64,000 nucleotides of DNA from the NCBI GenBank assembly GCA_006538405.1, contig BJKQ01000004.1:1674001-1738000 (forward strand), given 5' to 3'. The stretch comes from Hansfordia pulvinata (taxonomy: Eukaryota > Ascomycota > Sordariomycetes > Xylariales). The position numbers and the translations under genes are program-made. Positions 36,108 through 46,894 of the stretch are shown here, piece by piece (within the stretch, counting starts at the first letter, position 1; every line of letters begins with the position of its first letter). The notes below the pieces were generated by a model, which was not told the origin of the DNA, did not search any database, and saw only the letters and a program-made list of their open reading frames with translations.

Positions 36108-38682
36108 CTATCCAAATATGACACTGATGCCCATCTGGGCGCTGATGTCCCTCCACAGCTCAGTCGACGACCTTGTTGCGTTGGCGTTGCCGCTCCGACA
36201 GACCCCCTCGCATTCATTCAGCGCATCTGTTCTCCTCCAGACCTCATGGACGAGTCTGAGAGCGTGCTCGATGTTGATCATCCCCTGCCTCTTCCTGATT
36301 TCAGCAAAGGTCCGCTCAGCCACGTCGCGGTGGCCAGGGTCTTGAATCTCGCAGGCCGCAACGAAAAGGGGCCAAAGCAGCGCGCCCATGGGCCCTCGAT
36401 GCGTTACGGCACCTAGGCAGTTGAGCAGCGACTCGCGCGCGTGCCGCTGCACCTCCGGATCATCGGCCGCTCGGCCCTGGACGCTGCGATACAGATGGAC
36501 TAGGGCGCTGTGTTTGTACGCCAGCGCGTTGTACTCCAGAGACCGCAGCTCCTCCTGCGACTCGTCGTCCAAGGAGACTGCGGCAACCATATTGCCGACG
36601 CCGCCGACGCCAGGCTGCCATCTGTGCAGGGCCGACTCGAGAGCCCGGGACTTTGCTTCGAACTCTGCATCGTGGCCTGTAGCGGCGGCCGCATGGCTTA
36701 CCTCGTTGATGAGCAGACTGCCCACCTGTCCCGACTGCCGCCTGTGCAGTGTGAGAGCGGACAGGCGGTGTATGAGGGGCCATATGGGCGTGGCCATGCC
36801 CAAGAACACGTCGACTCCGGTTTGGCCGTGGCACGGGATGGGCTCGAGGCCCTGGAGGGCTGGCGCCGTCGACACGGGCGGCCGCCCGAGACTGAGGGCG
36901 GTAATGACATCGTAGAACCTGAAGGCCTGTTTTTGGCTGTAAGCACGTACGAGCTTATGTTTGTTCGAACGTTCTTCGACTCCGGTGAGGATCAGAAGTT
37001 CGCGAACGAAGAAAGAAAGACTCACCCTCTCGAGGAATTGACCCACGGGGCTCTGGTTCTCGCTAGTCGCCATGATGGCCGACACGCCTTTGAGGTGCCA
37101 GCCAACCACGTCCGATCGGACGCCGTTTACCAGCTGTAATATGTCAGTCTTCTCATTCAGCCGGAGCGCAGAGCGCCACAAGTAGAGAGGTATTGATCTT
37201 GTCCGAGCACGCACCGCTTCGTAGTATACCAGCAGCATGATAGCGGCCAAGAGCTCATCCTTATTGACGGCGTTGCTGGTGTTGATGTTGCCACTGCTGC
37301 TCATCATCCCACTCGACTCCTTATGCAGCTGCCTCTCTCCACCCCTACTACCAGAGGCCGCGGAGAGCAGTGCCATGATGCCCCGGTTGGCACGGCTATG
37401 GAAGTCGGCGCTCGACTCGGGCAGCCGCACACCACGGCACTCGAGGTGGGCGCTGGCCAACGTATAGACGGCGTTGGCCACGGCCTGGCTCCCGGCCGCC
37501 GCCAAGGGCAAGACGTGGCGCTGGAACGGATTGAGAGAGGAGCAAGAGGAGGATTGATAGGGGGAGAAAGAGGAGGAGGACGACACGTTGCCCCTCCCGA
37601 CGCCGCCGCGGTGTAGTACTATCAGGTGTGAGAGCACGCCGCAGAAGTGGGCGACGAGGGCGCGCCTGTGTGGAGGGCCGGGAAACTCGCCGAACGCGCG
37701 GGCCGGGGGGCGGAGGTGCCAAGGGGAGCCCATCGCCGCTGTCGCCGCGGCGTCTGGAGAGAAGAAGGCAGGGGAGAGCGGCGCAGCAGCGGCAGCAACG
37801 GGGGCGAGTTGTGGGTTGTGGTAACGGTGCGGAAGTGACCACGTTGGCGCTGCCGTCGTCGTCGTCAGCATGCCGGCTGCATCTTCATCCCCAACTCTAC
37901 AGGAGGATAGGAACAGTGTTGTCTCCTCGTCAGCCTCCTCAGCCAGCGGGGGATCGGCCCCGATGGCGTTCTCGTCGAACAATCCCGACACATCGGCAAC
38001 GGCGAGTGTGGACGGTGTAGGGCGGGTCTCGCTCCTGGCTGCAGCTGTTGTTGTAGCTAAAGCTGCAGACGGGTGAGAACCGGTTCTGCGCGAGCTGTTG
38101 CCTGGAGAGTAGTAGCCATCGCCTGGATACAATATCCCGTCCCAGAAAGGGGCAGGGCTACCAGGAACGTCCCCCCTTTCCAAGCCTGCTGCCGCGGCCA
38201 CCACTGGGCCCTGAGGCGTGCGCTGCTCTCCGCTCTGCTGCTGCTGGGTGGCCCTTCGCTGGCGCGGCTTAATGACGCTGTAGAGGCAGTCGAAGCCCTT
38301 GTCCACGCACCGCGAGCAGCGCGGCCGGAGCTCGTCGCACTTTTTCTTCTGGGATCAGGGGTTTGAACGTGTCAGCCGATTCACCCTTGTGACACGTAAC
38401 GTCAAGGTGGGAGATGTTCTCGTACTTTGTCCTTGCTACTAGACGGTCAGTATAGGTTTCAATGTCTTGCTACTCGCTTCAAGCTTGCGCGGGTGTTAAC
38501 ATACCAATGAGTGCAGCCTGGTTACGAACATGACACAATGGTCAGACTCCGGCCGAATGATTGAGGTCAAGATAGCGCGCAGGAAAAGCACATAAAAAGA
38601 AAAGGAGAAGTCGCGTAGGCTAACCTGCGCGAGAGCGGCTCTTGGGCACCTTGGGCGCGCACGTCTTGGCGTATAGCAGCAT
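36108..38682 (-). CDS. Zn2Cys6 transcription factor (ArcA/Acr2-like type) assembled from micro-exons
   Basis: The zinc cluster is split over four exons: 38625-38682 (MLLYAKTCAP... RSRA), 38505-38517 (13 nt), 38426-38435 (10 nt) and 37215-38348. Joined, they read GCTHCKDKKKKCDELRPRC followed by SRCVDKGFDCLY, giving the correct 2-6 cysteine spacing. Introns are 107, 69 and 77 nt, with donors GTTAGC, GTATGT and GTACGA and CTGAC branch sites. A fourth intron (37134-37214, 81 nt, in frame) is supported by GTGCGT, a CTGAC branch site and TTACAG. Removing it gives VYYEALVNGVRSDVVGWHL, the usual family sequence. The last exon is 36108-37133, ending ELWRDISAQMGISVIFG. The total is 746 residues with a C-terminal fungal-specific domain. 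The tandem AGs (TAGTAG, CAGAAG) leave one-residue alternatives. Confidence 0.87.
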
Positions 38683-41600
38683 GGCGCAAGCCGCTTTCTA
38701 TTCAGACTGGGCGGCGAGAAAACATCATTTGCTTATCACTATCTCCTCGACGGGGCGAGGCCGGTTTGAGCCCGTCGCTGGCGGTGGACGGGTGTCGCCA
38801 GGGCCGTCCGAGCGTGCACGCCGGGGATGGACAGCGGACGGCTTCTGCCTGAGAGGCTGAGAGGGGAGCTCAAAAGTGTTCGCTCGGGAGCTCTGTACGC
38901 TTTCGTGAGTGTCTGGGTTTGATAGGCTGCTGGACGCCGCGGTGAGGAAAAGATTGCCGCGTCGTATTGTGTCGAGAAGCAAGAGTTGGGACGTGAGACT
39001 CTTCGCCGATCACGGTTCTTTTCTGACGCGATGGCTGGTCCCTTGCGTGCCTACTTCGACCCTTTACCCCGACAGGCAAGTGGGCTTTTGCCTCGACCAA
39101 CCTGAATGGAACACCCACGTGTACTTCTGAACCTACTTACCTAACCTACCTCCCAAGTGAATCGCCTACCTTCCGCATACATATCTGGGTACACTCGCTC
39201 GGTGTGTAGTACTTGGCCGGGTGTCTGGTGACAGAGCTTGGAGTCAGCGCGAAAATTGCCAGTGACCTAGCTACTCGTATGTTGACTTACGCCCCCGGGC
39301 TAACGTCCATTCGCAGGAGCCCGCCTGTCGTGGGTTGCGCGAGGGTGTGCGTCGCGAGCAGTGCGGGGTAGAAAGCAACGCAAAGGGCAGATCCATGTGG
39401 TGCCCCGGTTCAGTTCAGATCGCAGTTTGCCCGGGGTAGAAGCGGTTCTAACCTCATTGGCATTGGTGGAAATCGGACCCCGTCAGCGACAGAGCCTGGC
39501 CAGTACTCGTATGGCTGATGAGATTGACATTGTTCGAATCTCTGCGTCTTTGGATAGGGGATGGGAGGGACAGCGACAAGAACCGAGGACGTCCGTGGCT
39601 GACTGAAGTGAGAGGACTCTGACAAGCCCGACCACGCGGTCTTTTCCTCCTTTCCCTGGATCAAATTGCCGTCTGCTAGGTAGCAGCATGTCCACGGACC
39701 ACGCACATCCCGAGAGAGTACGAGTGATGTTCGGGCGGAATCCAGACGTGCCCCCCTGTTCGGGCCATAGCCCTCTTTAAGATGTTGCTACGATCTTACA
39801 TCTTACGTCCGTGACCCTGGTGTGCCTGGCGGCGAGGGAAATGGCGCACGATGGCGCGTGGTCTGGGTGGCTATCTTGCTGAGAGAGACCAGAGTGAATC
39901 ACGCATCGAGAGCGCTTTCGGGCCCAACTCGAATCCCCATACCCCGGCCTGCCCGAGATCGATCTGGGACCCTTCCCTGCCTACTCCATACATATGTGCG
40001 TCCTTGCGTGTGGGCGCGGAGCGAGCAGTTGGGTGCTCGTATGCTGGCCGGAGCGCATCGCAGCCGCAGCCCGCAGGGCAGGAAAGGGCGGGTTAGGACG
40101 CGTCTTTGCCTGTGTACCGCGAAGGGGTGTATCTCGTCTCGCATCGGCGTCGGCCACGCAAGCGGAATCTCCAGATCGTGTTGGAGAGATAGCCCGCTGA
40201 TCAGAAGCCTCCATGACGTCTGATCGGCGTCGCTGTTGGTTCTCGCGGCATAGGTGCATGCATGCAATCCCCCAGTCGACATGCGGGAGCACTCACATAA
40301 GATGGACACTGCTGGTGACATAGGGAGGGTCCTCAGCTGCCAGGAAAGTGCACATTCATTACACAGACTGCCCGACCATCCAAAACGGGCTCGATTCGTG
40401 GACGAGTATCTCGGCGTGGCCGCGCCCGCGCCAGCGTCGACCGGATGTATAATTGTAGGCCGTGGGTGAAGATGGACGAAGCAGTCGGTGGTGGAAAGCC
40501 GCACAAAGAGAAGGATGTCGTGGTGAAAAGTTCAGAGGGACTCAGAGCCCTTTGTCTGACCACTGCCGACCATCACGCGTTGCTGTTCGTCTGCAGGCAG
40601 GGACGACCGCAGCACTCTGACTCTGCCCACATGTATGTGCCTGCCCGTTGGGAGACGGCCATGGTGGCAGAACTTCGGGGTCGGCGAATCGGGCATCTAC
40701 ATGTAGGTACTCGTACCTACCTCATGTCTGGTAGTGACTCTGGTAGTACCCCCAAAATGGCTTCCATTGAGTGCTCGTCGTCGTCGAGCAGACCTGAAAC
40801 CAACAACATCAATCAAGATCACCACCTCCACAATGACAACGTGAGTACCTGCGTACCTAACTCGCACTCGCAACGGAGATTTCGACGACGACGACAATTC
40901 CTGCAATCCGCGACAACCTGCCCCACGGCACGGCCTCTCCCCAATCCAATCGGACACGGCCCGCAGCCAGCAGCAGCACGCAGTCCCCCCGAGCCTTATC
41001 GTTGCAAAAAAATCCCCCTCTTCTCCGTCTTCCGGGCTGTCTTGGGCTGTACGAGGAGCAGCTTCCCAGCCCACATGGTGCCGCTGGGGCCAATCAACGC
41101 GCTGACCGACGATGCAGCAGGCCCCCCATCATCCATGAATGGCCCAATGGGCAACAGAGCCCAGACATGCATAGTCGGAGTGTGGATGGAGATCAGGCAA
41201 CGCCAGCCACCGCTTTCAGCTGTAAGCCGCAGCACCCGGTCACCTTGTCCCTCTCTCTTCGCTGGCCCGGTCGGGCTGTCTTGTCCGCTTACGAGAGTAT
41301 GAGGGTGACGCCGGCCGGGGTGCCTGTCTCTCTCCATGCCTGTCCCCTCCGATCTGACCCTTTTCCGTGCGAGCAGACTTCCCTTTTCCAGCCATGCCAA
41401 TCACCACGTTCATGGGCGTTGGTCACGTCGAGTGGCCACAATCCCATCCCCAGACACCAGAAACACGCAGCCCGAGGTAGGCGACTGCCCGCTTCTGCCA
41501 AAGCCGAGTTGCGCGTCCCCTCCTCTTGCTGGGGCCAGAGAGACCTGCTGTCCCCGATCGATCGGGCGTTGTGGTGTTGGTGGTCAGCCCGGCTGAGCCG

Positions 41601-42072
41601 TCTCGAGCCTCTGGGTCCAGCTTCGCCCCATCCCAGCGTGGCTGGGCTGAGCTGGGCTCCTCTTCTCTGTAGTCGGCCCTTTCGACACGGCTCTGGCTGG
41701 CTGGCTGCCTGCCTGTTCTTTGCTCTCCTGTTCCATTCCCCGGGTTTTTGTTCCTCGGATAGGCTTGCCTTCGCACAGTCCAACTTCAGAGTCACGAACA
41801 GCAACACGGTAGGCAGCGCCAGTGAGGCGGGCCCCGACCACGAAAACGCAAGAGTCCCAAGCCGTCTCGCGCCTGTACTTGCGTCCCACGCCTCTTCAGC
41901 CGCACTCACCCCGGTCTCTGCTGGCTGGCTCAGCTAGCGTCGTGCTGTCTCCTCGGGTCTCTGCAGATCGTGAGATGATCAGGAGCATCCATGCTAGACG
42001 AGGCCGCAGCAAACCGCAACGACAACAGACATGCATCGACAATGGAAAGGCTCAACGCCGCGGCGGACGAAC
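38683..42072. other. 3.4 kb intergenic region between divergent genes
   Basis: No supported gene. The flanking genes diverge from here, so it holds two promoters. TACCTACC clusters lie near 39123-39160. TACTCGTA occurs at 39272, 39504 and 40708, the last inside GGTACTCGTACC. The 285- and 311-codon + frames at 40445-41302 and 41002-41937 are rich in Pro, Ser, Arg and Trp, overlap frames on the other strand and show no domain. The end of the stretch is probably the 5' UTR of the membrane-protein gene. Confidence 0.5.
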
Positions 42073-43697
42073 ATGGTCAGCATCTTCGACTTCGTCGCCG
42101 TCACCGCCGCGGTAGCTCTTTTAGCTGGAGGCGCGACGGCGCATCATGACGCTGCTGCACACTTTCGGTACCATCGACTAGAAAAAGGCAAGGCAGCGCG
42201 ACAACCGCATCATAACGTTTTCCGCCTCCAGAGGCGGGAGTCTGCCTGCGCCCTCAGCACCTACACACTCTGCGACGTCTCGATTGGCGGCTGCTGTCCC
42301 AACCACTATGACTGTCAGTCCAGCTCGTGCATAGTCGCCACTGACGGGCCTTCCAACGGCTGTGCATATTCCAACTATTACAGCTGTCCGATCGAGAAGG
42401 GCATCGGTAGGTTCCCTCTCCAGGATACTTGCATGCATCGTGAAGCTGAGACACATTGCTCGTAGGTTGCTGTCCTATAGGCACCGTATGTGACGACGAT
42501 GGAGGGTGCTCGCAGCCCGACGGGACCCCTAACGAAGGCGTTCAGTGTCCGAGCAACTACTTTTCGTGCCCCGCGTCGCTCGGCGGCGGCTGCTGCAAGA
42601 ACGGCATGGGCTGCGCTGCCCAGAGTTGCTACGCAACGGGGGACAGTACCGCGTCCGTCAGCTATGTCACGACGACGACCGACGATTCGGGGTCTGAAAT
42701 TACGACCACCGTGCACACAAAGACGACCATCTCAGGAAGCTCGGGAAGCGGCTCAGCAAGTGCCGGGGGCCAGGCCAAGTACGTCCCCAGCACAGTCAGT
42801 AAGATGGAAACCATACAGACGGGGGAGGCGGACAGCAGCGACAACAATGACGGCGGTGGCGGTCTGTCCAAGGGGGAAATTGCAGGGATAGTGGTCGGGG
42901 TCGCCGCGGTTCTGCTCGCCATCATCACCGCGTCCTTTATCATCATCCGGAAGCTCAAGCAGACGGAGGCAGCCGTCAGGCAAGCGGGAACCCAGCAGTC
43001 ATCCTCCGCCGGCAACAGGTCGAACGGGCAGCAGCGCCGGTCTCAGAAGACAGGCTTCAGCAATCCCCAAGTATCCGAGATTGGCTCGTACGACGCCGAC
43101 CCGCTGATGCGGCGGCCTTCGCACGCCCGCGCCGGGTCAGACTCGCTCGTCGTTGGGATCGGCGGAACGACGCCACCGAATCTCCCCCCAAGGCAGGACA
43201 ACTCCAGATCCGCCCCTCCCGCTCCCTGGCCCGGTCACTACGACCCGGTGCCCCTGTCCGAGGCACCAGACAGCCGAAATCAAAGCATGGACTCGCCGCG
43301 GCTTTACGGATGGCACCGTTCCAGTCACGATTCCTCGGGGGGATATATGCAGCATACCCATCACAATCGCCACGGCAGCAACGCCAGTGAGGTCAGCGGC
43401 AGCGCGGATGGGCAGCACGGCGTGTCGGAGTTGGAACAGCACGGTTATGAGGGCCGTCGCAGGTCGAGCAGCGGCGCCACAGCCACCAGGCCGTCACTCG
43501 CGCACGTGCGGCAAGGCAGCGACGGGCGTCAGCGCAGCGACAGCGCCGCTCTCGATACCGTCAATGAAATCAACGAGCTGCACGGGTACTACGGCCCGCC
43601 GGATCGCTCAGCCGGGCAGACAGCCGCCATGCTGAGGAGGGCTTCTTCGGTGAGCATCACGCCCATCGAGGCGTACCAGCGGCCGCCCAAAGACTGA
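42073..43697 (+). CDS. single-pass membrane protein with Cys-rich ectodomain
   Basis: Exon 1 (42073-42406) and exon 2 (42466-43697) are joined by a 59-nt GTAGGT to GTAG intron that completes EKGI-GCCPIGTVC. The 521-residue product starts with a signal peptide (MVSIFDFVAV... LLAGGATA). The ectodomain follows, with about 20 cysteines in repeated units such as CDVSIGGCCPNHYDC, GCCPIGTVCDDDGGC and GGGCCKNGMGC. Next come a Ser/Thr-rich stalk likely to be O-glycosylated, one transmembrane helix (IAGIVVGVAAVLLAIITASF, about residues 250-270) and a long Ser/Gly/His-rich cytoplasmic tail. The layout resembles fungal wall-associated or sensor proteins, but no named family is assigned. A role in surface sensing is inference. 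Confidence 0.83.
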
Positions 43698-44703
43698 GAT
43701 GGGACTGTTTTCTGCTCGGTCTCGAAGCAATCAAGAGAAAGACAAAACTCCTACGAAGCTCGCAACTTCCCCATTATCGTCGCACAGCCCACATGCTACA
43801 TACGTAGATGTGGTGCTCTTGTACTACTCGGAAGGCAGCGGTTTGAGACTAATCCGACGGCAACCGGATAAGAGCACAGAAATCCACGTGCCCGTGTGCT
43901 TCTCCTGGGAATATTCTTGCATATCTTTCATTCAACACTTTCTTATCTTTCCAATTTCCTCTTTTCGTCAACTGGATACCAATTTAGCATGGGTCAGGCG
44001 CACAGCAGGGTGGGATTGATATAATACTAGCTTTTCTCTCGGAATTCGAATCGAAATTTCGCAACAATCATGACGGTCCAGGGCTTCTCTGGGTAGCACG
44101 TAGCTCGAACCCAGTAACACAATTGTGTGCAACGGACATTGCCTAGCTTTTTCTCGCTGGTACCGCCCGTGACGAAGAACCTTGCAGACAGCATCAGCCG
44201 CAGGATATCGTTAAAAAAAGCATTTCACCAAGCGAGGCGCCCGATCCCCCGCTTTTCAAGCCTCAAAAATCCCGCCAAGTTCACTAAAGAGGGTCACTTG
44301 ACGAGACGTCCCTCGACTAAGACCAACACGCAGGCGCAGCGGCGGTGAGTCCGACAAGCCTATCAGAGCTGATTCACCTTCCTTCCAGCCTGCTGACGAG
44401 AACCGAGCCTCGCACGATCGGGAGGGATCAACAGCGAGTGCCTGCAGGGATTCTGCTTACCCACGCGATTAGCTTATTGTCCGCAACCTTCTTGGGACCG
44501 GCTATTGTGCTCAGCCTCTGACGGGCCTGCGTCGCGGCTGAAGTCTTCTTTCCGGGGGTTTGGGCTGGGCTAAACGTATTAAAGGGCGCTGCTTCTTTTC
44601 TCTTCTCTTCTGCAGGTCGCGTCTTGAAACAATACTCCTTCGCATCGCCTTTCAACCAGGAAGACATCACGGAAAACGAAATCTAAACAACAAGTCCTTC
44701 AAA
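43698..44703. other. 1.0 kb intergenic region
   Basis: This is the 3' flank of the membrane-protein gene and the upstream region of the Nudix gene. It is more AT-rich than the surrounding DNA between about 43,900 and 44,100. I see no gene. Confidence 0.6.
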
Positions 44704-45515
44704 ATGCTGCTCACAGAACGAATTGACGATAGCCTGGCTCCCAGTAGCCACGGCCTTCTCGGCTCCCACAGCTGCCCGCCGGAGCAGACTCACCCCACCA
44801 CACTCACTACCCCGGCCGCCGCCGCCGCCTGCGCCGAAACGGAGGGTGGCCAGAGCAGAGCCCCACCGCCGCTGGAGCCGTTGGTTCCGATCCCCGCCCC
44901 CAGGAGCTAGACGCCTACCGGATTTCGCCGGCAGCATTCCTCGACCTGCACCGGGAGACGCTGGACCGCGCGGTGGTGGGCGCGGTGGTGTTTGACGACC
45001 ACCGGCGCGGCGCCGACGACAGTGGCGGCAGCGACGACGACGGGGAGCCGCGGGTGCTGCTCATCCAGCGTGCGGAGAAGGACTACGCGGGCCTGTGCTG
45101 GGAGATTCCCGGCGGGGTGTGCGAGGTCAAGGAGGACGCGTCGATGCTGGAGGCGGCCCGGCGCGAGCTGCTGGAGGAGACGGCGCTCGAGGCCGCGAGG
45201 ATCTCGGCGGTCGTGGAGGACTGCCACGAGTGGGTCGACGTCGGGCTGCGGTGGCGCAAGATGACCTTCATCGCCGAGGTGGTCGGCGCCGGCCCCGGGG
45301 CTCGTGGGGGAGGGTCCGCGGCGGCCGAGGTCGGGCTCGACCCCAGGGAGCACCAGGACCACGTCTGGGCGACGCGGCGGGAGGTCCTGGCGGACCGGTG
45401 CGACGGGAGGGACCTGGTCTGGACGAGCCCCGAGCAGAAGGCTACCGTCGTCAAGGCCTTTGACGTGCTGGAGGGCGTTGCAGGCGATTCCGAAGCTCGG
45501 GGCGTCGGGGCGTGA
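44704..45515 (+). CDS. Nudix hydrolase, N-terminal join uncertain
   Basis: Nudix enzymes hydrolyse nucleoside-diphosphate-linked compounds. The domain runs from AVVGAVVFDD through LLIQRAEKDYAGLCWEIPGG to AARRELLEETAL, then WRKMTFIAEV, HQDHVWAT and a C-terminal helix. Compared with the canonical G-x5-E-x7-RE-x2-EE signature, the box has two extra residues between the GG and REL, a variant I associate with some fungal Nudix proteins. The domain frame has no Met upstream. A start at 44704 (MLLTERIDDSLAPS) is in another frame. It can be joined by a 65-nt intron 44846-44910 (weak donor GTGGCC, acceptor GCTAG), giving ETE-DAYRISPAAF. Alternatively it reads through as PIPAPQELDAYRIS if one C is missing from the C5 run at 44897-44901. 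The substrate is unknown. Confidence 0.75.
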
Positions 45516-46894
45516 TGGACCGGCCAATGCGGCCTCGGAACTTGAGTCTTGTCGCAGGGCCTTTTTCTTTTGCCTTTTTGTCAATTGTTTTCGGTGATCA
45601 TGCATGGGTTTCTGCGGGGTCGCGCGGCCTCGAGGTCCACGACTGGTGCTGGGTGTTTGGTTGGTGGGTACAGAACTATGCCCGCAGGGGCTCATCAGTT
45701 ACTCCATTTACATGGTGAGAGAGGTGAACAAGAAGATGAGCGCGGTTGGTCATCCGCTGCAATGAGGCTTGCCACGTCCTGATATGATATTCTGTGACGA
45801 CGTTTTATATTTGCAGAGTGTTGGACATCACAACAGCAGGAACCCGGCGCGAGAGGTGGGAATGGCCAGCACCGATGCACTGCCGTGCCGTCTCTAGTAT
45901 CGCAGACTTGACTCGGAGTTCCCGGACACCGACACAAGGACAGTACGAGCCCCGTGCTCAGAAGGAGACTCGAATTCACCTCGATCGAGAGATGACACTG
46001 GGGCCAGAGCGGAGGCTTCCAGCAGCACCGGGATCGACCGCAGCTCCCTATACGTTCCGAGATGGTCAGCCTCCTCGCCGGCGATCTGGAAAGGGACGCA
46101 TATTGTTATGGCCTGTAAAGCAACCGTGCGATACTGGATTCCGAAAGCATCCAAGTTGCTGATATCTAGTGGAAGCCTTCGGCCAATGTGCTCAGCTCTT
46201 CATCGTCGAGTGATTCGCGGAAGGGGTCAAATCTGACCAAGGTGTCCACGCAGGCACCTGAGGACCGGATTAGACGGATACGACCATCACGTCCTCCTGA
46301 GAAAGCAGCCGCGTCACTGTTCACTCTTGATACCATTTTCTGCCCAAGCACCGCTTGCACCCGCAACTCAGCTCGCGCTGTCGTTGATGCAATGGCTCGA
46401 AGGTGTACAGCTGCTCGAATCGGCACGGGGAACGGTAAAGCCCATGGCAAGCATCCAGAAACTCACTCTTGGACATTTGCTCTTCCAGATCAGATCATAA
46501 GCCTGAGAGGTAGTGATCTGGCGCCACGCGGGAGTCGAGTGCGCCATGATTGTTCATGAAAGAATTGGTCTCGTTCTGCTCTTCTGCCACTTGGTCATAT
46601 GCGGCTATCATAACTTCGTTTTGTATCCGTGCAGTCGGCCAAGCGGGACCGTACGAACATCAACAGGGCTGCTTCATACAGGAAGTATAAATGGGCGAAA
46701 ATTCTCAACGGCCGTAGACACGCTTGCTCTCATACAAGGAGACAACAATCCCATTCTCTGCCATGTCTTGTGATACACCGGCCCAATAAACTCCCCTATT
46801 GACTGCCCAGGCAGGCAAATGACAGGCCCCTTTTCCGCCTGCGCACGCCAAGTGTCCTCACCCCGCACCGGAACATCGGGCACTAGTAGAGTCC
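45516..46894. other. 1.4 kb convergent intergenic region
   Basis: Here the 3' ends of the Nudix (+) and transporter (-) genes face each other. No open frame shows a domain or signal peptide, and I see no repeat of note. Confidence 0.6.

Noticed and set aside
41002..41937. 311-codon + strand ORF upstream of the membrane-protein gene
   Set aside because: Low-complexity content and a strong overlapping antisense frame; more likely 5' UTR or promoter DNA.
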